This document shows, piece after piece, positions 42,541 through 56,600 of a DNA stretch of 64,000 nt. Location: NCBI RefSeq assembly GCF_963675165.1, contig NC_087392.1, positions 1,565,001 through 1,629,000 on the forward strand, read 5' to 3'. The stretch comes from Halichondria panicea. Taxonomy: Eukaryota; Porifera; Demospongiae; Suberitida; Halichondriidae. The notes under the pieces are model-generated. The model was not told the DNA's origin and made no database searches. It saw only the letters and a list, made by a program, of their open reading frames with translations. The position numbers and the translations under genes are program-made. Numbering within the stretch: the stretch's first letter is position 1; every line of letters starts with the position of its first letter.

Positions 42541-43870
42541 CATGTACCTGTGTCTTGGGTGTATCCCTGGCACTAGCTCCATTTCTGAGATGAGTCCAGT
42601 TCAGTTATTCTGTTCTGGGAAGTCCACACACACGTCAGTGCCATTCCAGTTAATGGAGCAGACCACACCCACACTCTGAAAAGTATCCACAATCCATTGT
42701 AGCAATCATAACACCAAAGACGTATTTAGAAAGGCACATGATTTACTGGTGCTATAAACTATTCACACCCACACACTCACTTTGGAGTGATGACGGCTCT
42801 CTTGCCGCGAACCTTGTCCCCTGGTTTGAAGGAGAGCACTTCGGGCGCTTCAATGTCCCCCAGCAGCTCGCAGTGACAAAACCTCACCCAGTAAGTGCCA
42901 CCCTTCTGCTGCCAGTTGGCCTGCACATTCAGGTCTTGGAGACCATCACTGTCAACCTGGATGAGGGGACTATAGGAGTGAGCTAGGGTGGTTGCATTGT
43001 GGAACATAATTATGACTAATACAAATGACACTGCAATACTCAGCACAATGCAGCACAGAGATTTGTATGAGTATGTGTAGGAGTCAGCAAAATCATTGTT
43101 GTACCGAACAAACACACACAATATTCATGACAAAGAGTGCACAAACGCAATGACCTAATACTTGGGTCAAATCACCTGATAAAACAACTAACAATGGTAC
43201 ATGTACTTGTACACCTACCTTCATGATACGTCCGATGTCCCCGAGGCGCACCTCCTTATAGCCCTCACAGCAGCGCACCATCATGCCCATACTGATGCAG
43301 TCTCTCACATAGCGGGCATACTCATCACCACTGGAGAAATCCTCACGACTCTTGAAGCTCTTGTCATCTGCTAAGGATAGAGAAACAGTAGACAGAGGCA
43401 TCTTGAACAAACCTACCCCAGTAATCTGACCCCTAGAAAACACTAGCAAATACAATGTTAAAGTAATACCAAGGATGTACGCCTTTGGTATTACATTATG
43501 TGTACATGCAGCTATAATTATACCTGTACACAGTAACTGATAACAATCTGAGAACATAATGGTCATACTCGATAACACATTCGGCCCTCAGGGTCGTCTG
43601 AGTTGCCACTGGAATCAGATGAGCTATCGTACACCATCACAGCGTCTCCTCACTCCTCGCTGACCTCCTCTGTTGCCGTGGTAATAGGAGGTTGGGTCGG
43701 TGGTGGTGGTGGTGGTGGTGTATCCTTGGTGTTGGACTCTAGGTCTGGTACCACTGATGTTAGTGTGCATGGTCCAGCCATGCAGGCTACGAGTCGCTCC
43801 AAGCTGCTGCTCTGGATCTCCTGTGGAGTGGAATGAGGTGGTGAGGAGGAATCAACATCAGCAAACACAC
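42541..43870 (-). pseudogene. HERC2 CPH-region exon relic, copy 3, with acidic/Pro-rich exon
   Basis: The three exons again, with the shared TGA (complement of 42601-42603), plus the next upstream HERC2 exon (about 43585-43855) that is also seen at 63844-64000. That exon has an 11-bp loss near its 3' end, has lost its donor, and carries TGA where HERC2 has AGA (EVSEE followed by stop, near 43648-43650). This unit is more diverged than copies 1 and 2 but retains the CAG acceptor of exon two. Confidence 0.88.
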
Positions 43871-43904
43871 ACAAACAGCTTAATTTACCTTGTGTACGAG
43901 ATGA

Positions 43905-44182
43905 AAAAAAGTTATACGAGACTAAGATGTCCCTGGAGCAAATTAATACAGCCTGGTATCAATGTGTCATTCATGGGATGTAACAAGTGCATGCATATGC
44001 ATTGTATACGTACTTGTACATGCTTGTAATATACACTAGCTATATTATTATATCATGCTATTATAATTATGTTGTACATAAAATTATTATGATCTCAGTA
44101 ATCCATCAGAGTATTGTGCAGGGATCATGAGGTATGGAGCGACCCCTTTGAAAGAAAGGAATGGCAAAGCAAAAAGTCTTAA
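43905..44182 (+). pseudogene. SMIM20 exons 2-3 relic
   Basis: Near-identical stretches GTTATACGAGAC and GGTATGGAGCGACCCC match SMIM20 exons 2 and 3 (35985-36041 and 36161-36219). Indels break the frame, exon 1 is absent and the exon 3 start is altered. It marks the right-hand junction of the segmental duplication. Confidence 0.88.
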
Positions 44183-44403
44183 CATTATTCATATCACTTT
44201 CAATTTATGTTTCAAACACAATGTTAATCTTACTACATGTACATCTTTGTATTAAAGTGCATACAATTAGAAACATGATGAATTTACAAACATGTACAAA
44301 AGACAACGATGGGATGGGTTAACAATTAAAATTTTAATTAAGAGAATCTTAGCTTGATGATGTGAACACAACACACACACACATAAACAAGGGTACAGTT
44401 AGT

Positions 44404-47400
44404 TTATGATTCCTCGGCAACTGTATCATCATCTTCGTCCCCCATGAAGCCCAGTCCCTCTTGTAGCCCCACTCTAGCGTAATCATCTGTGTCGATAGAC
44501 TTGCAGAAGTTGATGGCATAGCGAAGCTTCTCCTCCAGCACTGGTTTGCACGAGTAGCGTGGGATCTTAAGAAGGAAGAAGCAAGTGTAGGACTCGGGCA
44601 GGTAGTAGTCAGGGGGGTGGTATTTGTCCAGAACCTGTGATGGAAACAAGAAGTAGGTATGGCTGAGAGTGTGTTGAGTATGTGTGTGAGCAATCGCCTA
44701 TTTAGGGAACAAAAGAAGGTGTTTCGTACAGTATGTATGTAGGTAAGTATAGGCAATTTGTAGAACAATGATTAAGTATTACATTTTAAGTATTTATACT
44801 AACCTGAAGAACGAAATCTCTTCCTCTGAAGTCGGCAGCTGTTCTGGGAAGCCTCGTCCGTCCCCACACAAACCTCAGGAACAGAGACCTTTCACTTTGA
44901 TTGAAATTTTCCATCACCTCCCAGAACCAGCGAACCAGAGATGCCGTCGCATCAATCCCCTTGTACGTTGTGACAGACTTGAGCAGCTGTATGGATATCT
45001 CGGTGCTACCACACACCATAGTTTCAAGTTCTGGCCCAGTGAACAGAGAGAGGAGTGGAACAGGGATCACTTTAGCCATTCCTTCTCTCATTGCTTGGAT
45101 CTGAGCATCATATTCGTGCAGACGAAGATGCATAGAGAGACGAACATATTCTTCACTGTTTTCGGGTGTCACGTGAGTCCAGGAGTGATGTAATCGAACT
45201 TCGTAGCCAGTTGCACTTGGTGCTGTGAACTCAATGCCGGAGAATGTTTCAGGGTTGTCTCTAATGAAGAGCAAACCTTGGACGTAGTCACTATCGATCT
45301 CAGAGAGGTCTGCAAGGGTTAGCGGAAGTCCAACAAGTTGTTTCCAAACAGGCGGGGCAAGGTTCAAATTTATTGGTGAGCCGGATCGAACAGCGATTCC
45401 CATTAGAGCTCCGAGGAATCTGAACATGTTGGTGTGTATATGAGAGTTGGCGGCAGGGTTAATAATGAAGCAATCACGATTGACTCCAGCGTCATCTCGT
45501 CCATTGGGAGTCTGCATGAGTAGCGGGACTGATCCGTTTTGGAGTTCATCACACATTTCAGCGATGGACTCAGAGTAGCCTCCTCCACAATCATCGACAC
45601 TCTCTCCTACAAACTTGACCTTCCAGATTCTGTGAGGAAGGAGGAGGTCTTCACTGCCCACAATACTCCACTTGGAGCACATCTGACCAAATACAGAATT
45701 CAGTCCCTCGGGACCTGCCAGGCCTCCTCTCGTTCGTGACCTCTTGACTTGGACACGGTTGAGCTCGATGACTGGTCCATGCTGTTTGCCTTGAGTCATA
45801 GTGGCCTTGATGACGCGTTTGAAGGCATTTTCCTAAGAGGTGGAGATACAATAATTATGGTTAATACAGTATAATCACCGCAATAAAACACTGTGATATA
45901 GTAAGTCATTACAGTGAGCTACAAAACAAAGTTGTACGCGCTATTTACTTTTGCATTGGATAGGAGAATGCATCTGAGTTTCTCAAATCCTTCGAAGGTT
46001 CCATCGTGTACTCCAAATAGAGCGAGACTCTTGCAGAAGAGGTGTGAGAACTGGTGTAACAGGATCAACCGGTTTCTGAGGACAGGCATTGAAATGCCTT
46101 GTAGATGGTTGAACTCCATGGGAACCTTGTCTGGCAGCTGACACACTATCTTGCGGCGTATGGAAGACCAGGCCACACTGTGAGCAGAGCCACACGTCAC
46201 ATGATCAATGTGGACCTCATCAGGAATACGGAGCTCCTGTATAGGAAGGGCATGTACATGTATAAAGCATGATCTGATCTAGTGTAGCATCTTTTCGAGT
46301 TTGAAATCTCTTCTATGATCACAAAAGCTTGGATCACCAACCCCTTAAGTACTTGAAAAATTGCTAAATGAAATGAAATTGCTACTCACATGAGGTTCTC
46401 TGCAGGCTACAGTGGTATCATTGCCAATCTGTCCCTCATCATTGTCACCCCAGGTGAAGGCTTTCCCATCCTCTGTACACACCACACAGTGCAGAGACCC
46501 ACACGCCAAGTCAACCACATTCTTGTACGCCAGAGGACCAAGGACACGCTTGGGAGTACGCTGGTGGGAATCATCGCCATGACCGAGACGGAAGTAGTCC
46601 CCTTTGCCCCTGTGATATAATTAGAATCACAGTAATGTCAGTACAGTAGATACAGTTAGGAGGGGCTAAGGATAGCTACAGCATGAGCTGTTCTTAAGAT
46701 ACATGGATACTTATAACAGTAAGTACACTGGAGGTTATTTGCATAGATTTAGACTTCACACAGCTATATAATACAGACATACGTACCATGTATAGACGTG
46801 GCCTTTGTTGGTGAGGGCAACAGAGAACTGAGATCCACACATCAACTTCATGACCCCCTTCCCATGAAGTGAGTCGATCTTTTTGGGGACCTTACAGCCG
46901 CCATTTTCATCTCGGCCGAGCTTCCCATAGTCCCCGTCCCCCCAAGAGTAGACATGGTCACTGCGAGTACCACACAGGGATTGGGCGTCACCACTGCCCA
47001 GCGCCAGACATGTCACATGCTCTCCCTTCAGTGCCATCACCTATACATATGGATGCAATGGACAACAACGTAATTGTATGTGTACAAGACAAGGTTTAGA
47101 ATAGAAACATTCGAATCTACGTGGTAAAGATTGTCAAGGAATTAAAGCTTATTTGACATTGCAGAATTATCTTACAAGCCCCTGAGCATTCTAGGTGACA
47201 TGTGCATGTACCGTAAGGAGTAAATACTAAAAAAAATGCTGACCTGTTTTGGTCTGTACTGTGGCTCATGATCGTTGTGACCTAGTCTGCCATATCTCCC
47301 TTTGCCCCAGGTGTACAGAGTGCCATCGTCAAGGATACAGCCACTGTGAGAGGCCCCACACGCCACCTCCACCACCTTCTTACCCTTCAGAGACTCTATC

Positions 47401-50400
47401 AGCTGAGGGGAGTCACAGTTACTGCAGGGAGACAATAGAGGAATTGTGAACACTGCTAAATTACATGTATCCAGCAAATAAAATTTAAAATGCAAATGTA
47501 TTGGAGGCCCAGTACCAATGACATTCTAGATACCGAGAAAATGTTTACAATGTAGGAAGTTAGTAGATGTATAGAATCGCCAAATAAAATACTAAGGTAT
47601 TTGGAAGAAACATGATTTTGTAAATGAGACAACGTACACTGTTCCTCCGAGTCCCAGTTTCCCATCATCCCCCTCTCCCCAGGCATAGACCACCCCCTCG
47701 TCAGTGAGGGCCAGACAATGCTTGCCTCCAGAGTGAACGGCCAGCTTCTTCACCACAACCCCTCGAGTAGCCAGAGAGGAGATTAGGGTCGGGTTGGCTA
47801 CGTTTTCCAGGCTACCAGTACCAAGACGACCATAGGCACCATAACCAGATGCGTAAACCTACAGACAATAATAATGCTCATTATAATGTCTTTTAACCCT
47901 AAGGTCACTAAAAAGATAAATCTACAAATTACAATTGCAACCGATACTACTACAGCTCGATCTGTACCTTTCCATCTGTTGTGACAGCAAAGAGTGTTTG
48001 CTCTCCCCCTACAAGCTGGAGTGGTGAGAGCTCAGAGAAGTTATCTAGCAGACGAGGGAGTTTCACTTTGTTCCCCTCAACGCCCCCCAACTGACCGCGA
48101 TGGTTGTGACCCCATCCGTAGATGGATATCGTGTTTGTTAGAGGAATGTTCCAGTCCTTCGGGTACCTGCAATGAGCATATGATGTAGGTACTGCTTGGT
48201 GTACACTGTATTATAATACTTCCCAGGTTTGTGATTCAAACATCCCCCCCCCCCCGTAGCAACATATAATTGATTTTACTCTACATGTAGTTCTGACATT
48301 ACCTCTGTTTCCACAGGAGCAGCTGTTTGTCGTGCTCGTATTTGAACAGCTCGTGATTTTCATGCTCTTTGCTCTCCTCTTCAGTAGAGGCCTTGAGAGA
48401 CCCAATCCTATCATGCACCTCAAGAAGGCACCTGTATAAACAACACACAGGTCACCTTGACAACTAGGACATACATGTACGTTCACTGTACTGCATGTAC
48501 GTAAATTTTCAAACAGTACTCAACATGAAGGCACACTTATGAATCTGTTGGAGAAGCTAAAAACTACAATGCATGTTCATAATTATTATAACAGCTATGT
48601 AACTGAATAGCTTACTTGGCTGGGATTGGTGTTCTGTTCTGCAGTGACTTTGCCATGCGAGCAGCCAGACAGTACTGGTTGAACCATGTCCACTTGGTGA
48701 CGTCCTTACAGCAGTCCATTGTGTCCAGCTCCACATCACTCGACAGGCCAACCACAGACTAAGAAAATTAGTAGCGTCTGATTTTGGAACACTCTATATC
48801 TAACTCATAATTATTATCATGCAAACAATGCTGATACATAAAAGTACCACAAACAAAGGCATTATAGCTGCATACAGTACCTGTAGGAAAGGGCTGTGTA
48901 GAAGTTGTGACCCTCCTGTGACGTGGGATACCTCAAAGTTGTACTGTTTGTGGAGGGCCTCAGGCATGCCCTTTACCAGAGACATCAATGAGGACATGCT
49001 ACCACCAGACTAGAGAAAAAGAGAAAGAGAGAGTGACATAAAAATAATTGAAGACAAACTACATAGCAGCCGAAAACAGTAGTGCACAAATCATACAATT
49101 TCAGCAACAACTGGCTAACAGTAAACACAAAGTAAGTACAAAAGGATTACAGCGAGAGTAGCTAAGACAATAGTCACCTGTTTGAGTTGCTTGAGTGGAC
49201 AGCAAGTGCCCCTGGCCCCCACACACAGCTGCTTGCTCACACACGAGTTGAAGAGCTTCCTCAGTTGTTGAATGGCCCACATTCTCTGCTGGGCATCAAG
49301 CATGTTCATCTGAGCACAAGAGGCAAGGGCAGAGCCAAGACGCATAATGGAGTCCTTACTGCGACTACGACCTAGTTGGAAATCAAGGAGACTTGTCACG
49401 AGATCAATGGACGGTCGTGATTGAAGGGCCCGATCGGAGAGAAGGTTGCCTCCTGATGACTTCTTAGGCATGAGGGGGTGGACAGTGAATCTGAAGCCCC
49501 ACCCATTCACAGAGCCATCACTCTTGAATGCCCATGATAGTTCGTCACCGACGATTCGAATATCCTGCGACCAATCAACCGCCTCTCTCCCCGAGCGTAC
49601 ATTGCTGACTGTCCCACTTCCGTCTTTAATAACCAGCACATCGTGTCTTCTCTCTGTTGAACATCGGGTGTCAAAGTTCACGATAAGAGCCTCAGCCCCT
49701 GGGATGCGACACGTATTCGATAGTGTGGCATCATCGGGGTAAGGATGAGGGCTCTCCTGGATGATAGGCTGAGGGGACTCACTGAGTTGAGGCTCACGAG
49801 AGACGTCTTCCAGCTCACTGATACACAGCTCCATCAGCATACTAGCCACCTGAGGAGAAACGATGACACCAAGATCAATGTTAGCACACATAATTATACA
49901 TGTATTGTACCACACGTGCATGCTGCAGTATACTGCACAATGCCTTACAGTACATGTACATGTAACTAAAACTCAAATTGATAATAATAATTTCACAACA
50001 ACGTACACGTACATGTATCAAACCATAATATTAATTCGAGACTATCACTAATCATATGATCAACGTACCTCTGCATTAGACTTCCCCATGGGCGTGAGCA
50101 CAGCCCCCAGTGTCTCCTTGCCCTTCTCACCCACTCTATTGGCCACAGCTAGTTTGAGCAGGTCCACCATTACCCGAGCATCCTCCACTGTCAGTAGTCG
50201 CGTAAAATCATCCAGACCAGACGGAATATGAACTTTCTTTTTAGGTACTTCTGCCGAGAGTTCACTTGTTTTAGACTCTGTGGACATGGGGAGGACTCTT
50301 GTAATTTCCACGACATCATGTTGATCAGTCGGCTTGTCCTCCTCCCTCTCCTGGGCGGCACTGGCCACGCCCCCTAACGAGCTCACAATAGCGTCCCTGG

Positions 50401-53400
50401 CGTAGGCAATTTGCAGTGCAGTGAGTACATGTGCCAGTGACTCCTGTTGTTTGGAGGGTGTGGTCAGTGAGAGAATGATCTTTGTGAGTGAAGGTCGTTT
50501 GAGTTCATCCTGTATGTGTGTGTCTTCCGTTGACTTGCGAATCATGAGGGAGGTGCCTAGTGAGTCTTGAGTAGTGCTGAAAGATATAGGAGTGAACTCT
50601 CCAGCATTTTGAGGCATGCCGGTAGCAAAGGCTATGCTGTGAGAGGAGCCACATGCTATCTTTGTGATTCGGTGGTCTTTGAGTAGTATGACTTGCTGTG
50701 GTTTACGATTGCTGATGGTGTTACCGTTGCCTTGTTGTCCGTGTTCATTGTCCCCCCAGGCATACACCTGCAGTACAAGCAGACAACAGCTTTAGAAGTA
50801 AGGAACACACGCAATGCAAATATACAGATACTTGTAAATCTTATAACATAAACACGCTGCATGTACATAGGATTTCAGTTGTACGTTATCCGTTGGTAAT
50901 GGCAAAAGGGCACCCATTCTATCAGCTAATCAGAACAAATGAGGTGCATTTTGCTAACCACTACTCACCTCTCCGTTCTCAGTGAGTGCCAGAATGTGCA
51001 GTGAACCGACTGCTACCTGCACCACCTTCTTAGTGAGGGACTCCACCAGCTGAGGCTCCCTCACATGAGCCGTGCTGTCTGTGCCCAGGCGATAGTAGTC
51101 ACCCTTGCCCCTGTAACAACAAGAGAATCAAGACTTTAATGACTGTTTGAATTCATCAATATAATAGGTGTTGCATTACAATCTACGGTTAAGTTGTGGG
51201 CAGTCAAAGATACATCTTCACTTTACCAAACATGTGATTTGCACTCACCATGTGTACACCTTTCCTTCCTTGGTGAGCAGGACAGAGAACTGACTGCCAC
51301 ACTCCAACTGAGATATTCCCCCCTCTAAGGTAAAGTTCTTGACCATGGAAGGACTCTTTGAACCCTTGAGTTCACCCTTGCCAAGTTTCCCATAGCTACC
51401 GTCCCCCCAACTCCACAGTGATCCATTCTCTGTGGCAGCCAGAGTTTGAGCATCTCTAGAGCCACACGCCACACACGCCATACGCAACTTCTCAAGCTCA
51501 CGAACCTATACAGCAATACACGAACGGAACTGTCTCAATGCACGAGTGATCAGTGAGCGAAGAGCAAGTACTTAAGTAGAGAGGTACATGCACTACAAGG
51601 TAGGCAGAGCAAAACTCTAATTTTGAGCGTTTTATTCCCTTAGGTGAGACTAACCAGTTTAGGCTTTGGCTGGTTGGCCTTGTCTCCGTGACCCAGTCTC
51701 CCATGAGCACCCTGTCCCCACGTGTACAGCTCTCCGTTTGATGTAATGGCTGCAGAGTAGTTGCTGCCACACGATATCTCCTTGACGTGCTTGCCTTGGA
51801 GACTCTGGATCATCTTGGGACGATCGTAACTCCTGGAGAGAGAAAAGAAAGGCCGTACATGACATACATTTTGGTGTAAAAACATATTAGGCTAAACCGA
51901 GAAACAACCAAAAGATTGGAGATATCTAATATTATTTTTATGTACATGTAGGCCCCTTCGTTTCGAATCAGCTCTGTAACTAAAATAACAAAAATTATGA
52001 TTTTATGAAAGCTTTATCTAACGCTACATGAAGAAAATCGTGCTTAAAAACACATCACCACGTACTTGTTGTCTCCCAGTCCCAGCTGCCCGTACTCTCC
52101 GTCACCCCAGGAGAAAACTTTGCCATCTGCAGTGAGGGCCATTGCATGTCTCCCTCCTGTGCTAACTGCCACCTTCCTCACAACATAGGTTGTCAGGTCA
52201 CCAATGATCTTAGGGACAGCTACATCAGTCAGTCCCCCCACTCCCAGGCGGCCATTGGTGCCCTCCCCACTGGCATACACCTTCCCATCTTGAGAGACTA
52301 TGAAGAGAGTTTTAGAGCCTCCAACGAGTTGAATTGGGTGGAGCTTGGCTAGAGCATGGCTCTCATATGGACTCTTCACCTGTGAGGAGGGAGAATTATA
52401 CCAACTAGAACTGACTTATTATTTTGATGATGCTTAATAGTAAACAAAGTTGAAGTCAAAGCTCGATCGATCTGTTACACAGCTTAATCAGTCCGAACTA
52501 CATGTACTAAAGTACATGTAACTAGAGCATTACACATGTGCATACCTTAGAGTCTGAGTTTCCACTGCCTAGCTGAGTTCGATCGTTGAGGCCCCACACA
52601 AACACTTTATTAGAGTGACTGTCTGCCCCGCCCTCCATCTTCCTCCGTTGCTTGCGGACTAGACCACTCTCTTTGGATTCTGATTCGTCGACAGTGAGGA
52701 AGGAGAAGCTAGCCGCCACCTCGTCTTCATTCATGTCCACGCGTCCAATCACACTTACTCCGTGGATCTTGACATCAATGCCATCACTCTTGCAAGACCG
52801 GACCACTATCTCCATGATAGAGTAGAACTGGGTGGGGGAAATGCAGTTAGCTGATGTGAACTATGGGATATATACACAGCTCAGCATACAGCACAATAAA
52901 GGTACAGTACAGTACACAATTAGTCAAGTGTGCTCAAAGTTTAGTACTACATGTACATGGCGGTGATACTTGAAATTCAACTTGCACACATGTAGAGTAG
53001 TACAGGGTACATGCTCTTCAAGGTAGGAACACCATTACTACACCCTCCTCCTCTTACCTCAGTGAGTCCACTGACGAGGATACACTCTCTGCAAGTGGAG
53101 GAGACTGAAACTTGCTTAATCTCCTTGAGTAATCCGATGCTGTTCCCTGCCAGCACTGCCACCACACTGGGCATGTAGCTACTGTCACTCTGCTCAACCT
53201 GCACAGAATACATAGAAGATCATTAAAAAAATATATATAACAGTATAAAATGTTAGTGGCTAAAATTCATGGCCAACAAAACTATGGGCAACAAAATTAG
53301 ACAAATCAGGCCCAAATGTAACATTTTATATGCAATTCTCCTTCACTCTTCACCTGTATTGCCAGCTGCTCAATTAGGATGTTCCGTTGGAGCTCAAGTC

Positions 53401-53574
53401 GTACCCAGTGTTTGCCCTGAGGGCCACTGGACTGCCAGTAGGTGCTGTGGTTGCCATCGATGAGACGATATGTCTGGTTCTCGTTGCTAGAGACTGAGAG
53501 GTGACGCACAATCTGGTCCCAGTCCATCACCACTGAACCACCTCGCATCTTCTTCTTCTTACGTCTGTGTGTGG

Positions 53575-53623
<49 letters not shown>

Positions 53624-56600
53624 GGTGTGGGTGCATGTGTGTGTGTATGGGTAAAATTAGGTTGCTGTTCTCCAAGTAGAGCTGAACAGGCACACCACAC
53701 ACAAAACTGTGCATTGTATCCAAAGCAAGCACAGTAGTTACTAATTGTGCGTGATATATGGTACAAATTCCTTACTTGAGAGCCCTCTTGCGTGACCTTG
53801 GTGACCCCACGTAGACAGCTGCTTGTCCCTGATCATCGGTCCTCTCGAAGGCATGGTTGTGAGACTGTCCCTTGTAGAAGCAGTTCTGACAGAAATCAAA
53901 GTCAGCACACACCTGACAATGGTAGCGGACCCCCTCAATCGGGAACATACCACATCCATTGCATCTGTGCGTGGGGGGGGGGGGGGGCGATGAATAATTA
54001 CGATTGCACGTGCAGTACAAGTATTCACATAGCTGTGGAATCTGCCAACTCAACACAGTAAACATTGCCCAAGTTGGTTCAGTGTTAAATTACAAGTAAA
54101 AGTTGAAGCCATGAGAGTTCAGTGCTTGTTTTCTGCCATTAGCCTTTTGTTTCTTGGCAGTCAGTGTGCTGGCCAAGTAAGCTATTTTCGTGACTATGAG
54201 AGGAGACAGCAAGTGGTTGACACTTTTGAGAAAGCTTTAATAGCTAACTCCACTAACATCTTCATCCTACGAGACGCTCTTTTCCCAAGCAATGACTACC
54301 CATCAAGCAGTTTATACATTTTCTATCGCGTGCAATTACATGAAAATGTCACTTTTAATACGATAACACAATGGTGCAGGACCAGTGTTTTAGTACAGGC
54401 TAGCTCTTGGATGATGCTAACACTATCCTCTGGATTGATGGTCTATGTTCAAGGGGGAATTAACGAACATATATTATTTCCATCCTATATAGGACTGTCT
54501 CTGAACATTAGCAACAACAATATTGAAGGAGGATTCAATGAAACAGATATCAGATATGCTGTTCAATACATAACACCGTGGGTGAGTGTAACCAAATTAC
54601 ATGTACATGTTTACCTACCAATAATAAGAAATTAATGAACAAACTGCACACACACACACACACAGCTCCAGAGGTATGCAACTTTAGAGTCGGGAGAGAA
54701 AATATCACAGCAATTGCTTTCAAATAAGGACAAGGGATATTTGTGTCAACACAGTTCATTCAACCTACTTCTAGTGATACTCACTGCATGCATAGTACTA
54801 TGGATAGTTATATTGGCGATTGTGAAAATGTACCACGTATCAAAAATGGACGAGTTTGAGCAGAAGATGAACTTGTCGATTATTCTCTCAATAGGAATAA
54901 CAACTTTACTATTTAACATCACTGAGATTGTGTTGAACATCATCGTACTAGATATTTTTGTGAAGGCTCAACAACGTGCTTCTCCCGGCAGTAATACAAG
55001 TCTTCTTGACCAGCACACTAACACAAGGTGGCTAGCTATAATAGCTTCAATTGCCATTTTCATCATTACAGCGATAATAACACAAAGTTTGCTTTACTGT
55101 TGCAACAAGTCAACTAAACTACCTACTTTCTCCATCTGCTGCATCAAAATTAAATGGCTCTATCCATTCATTATTGCAAGCTTTTTTACATTCGTCTTAA
55201 TAGAAGGAGCAAACATCACACCAGTGTTTCTGATGCTACTTAATGCACCACTGGTGACAATTTCCATATTAGTGTTCATTGTAACATATATTGGTGCCAC
55301 TGTACTATGGTTTTCCTTCTATATTCTCAGTAGATTTCAAGGTGAAACATGGACAAAAGAATCGTTTCTTGGATTTACTTCTTCAATAGTGCTTCTATTA
55401 GTAACAGGTGTTCTCACATGGATTTACATGGTAACTCTATTTACAGCCACAAGAGAAGAGAGTCCTGATCTGGTAACTTACGCTGTTACGCTAATCCCAT
55501 CAATTCTCTCTATAATTGTTGGATACAAAGCAAAGGAGAAACTATTCAAATACAAAACGACAGGAACCAACAAAGAAGAAGAACATGATAGTGAGATTGC
55601 GACAGAAAACAATGAAGAAGGAGAACAACAACAACATAGTGAGATTAATATAGAATATAATGACAGTGAACAGCTGTATGTACGTTTCCCAGAGACCGTG
55701 ATTTAAAACTTTTATTCTTTAATTGCTGACTACACTATATAATTGCGAGCACTATAACTTATCTAGACTGGAATTGCACTATAGATTTTACCTTGTACGA
55801 CATAATGAATTGTGTGGAACTGCATGGAACTTAATGAAAGCACCGCGAGTGCTGATGCCTCGGTGGAAGCTAAAGCTACTATAGCAATACTTTTATTCAC
55901 ACATTTAAACATTTTTGCATACATTTTGCTGCATGCATGCAGAATCACAGAGAAACTCATAGAGTGGGTAATTATCGATCATGATTGTTGTTAAAAAAAC
56001 GATCGATGCCAAAAGTCCAAGTCGAAAATGAACAAGTGGCTAAATGCAGTACGTTGGCCCTTTCTACACAGGCTAACGTACTGCATTTAGCCACTTGTGA
56101 AAATGAATGGCTGCATCAGCAGAGCCTTGCAGCCCTCTTCTCACTCTTGCAGCTACCAATAGCTAGCGTTCTAGTGCAGAGCTAACTACTAAGTAGAGTA
56201 GCAACACTCTGTGGACAAGTTTTTCTACGAACTCTTCTGAAAAGGCTGCAATGGCATTCCAAGTAAGTAAAACTAGGCATAACTCAAGAACAAAGCATTA
56301 TTTTGCAAATCCACGAATGAAAACATGACTAGAAGCCTATAGAAACTCTTACTTGCACTTCACTCTTACATACACTTCATTGGTCGCTTGAGCAGCTGTA
56401 GCAGTCTACACACACACACAAACACACTACCGTATGCCTCGCTTGCGCATGTGCACCGAGGCATAATGAGTGTCACTATTAACCCTTTACCTGTGCATTT
56501 ACCTATACATCATTTGCTACACCTAAAATCACGTGTGTAGGATATACCACACCTAAGAGGAGGATATGCACCCATATATCCTCCATTACCGTGGTTACTC

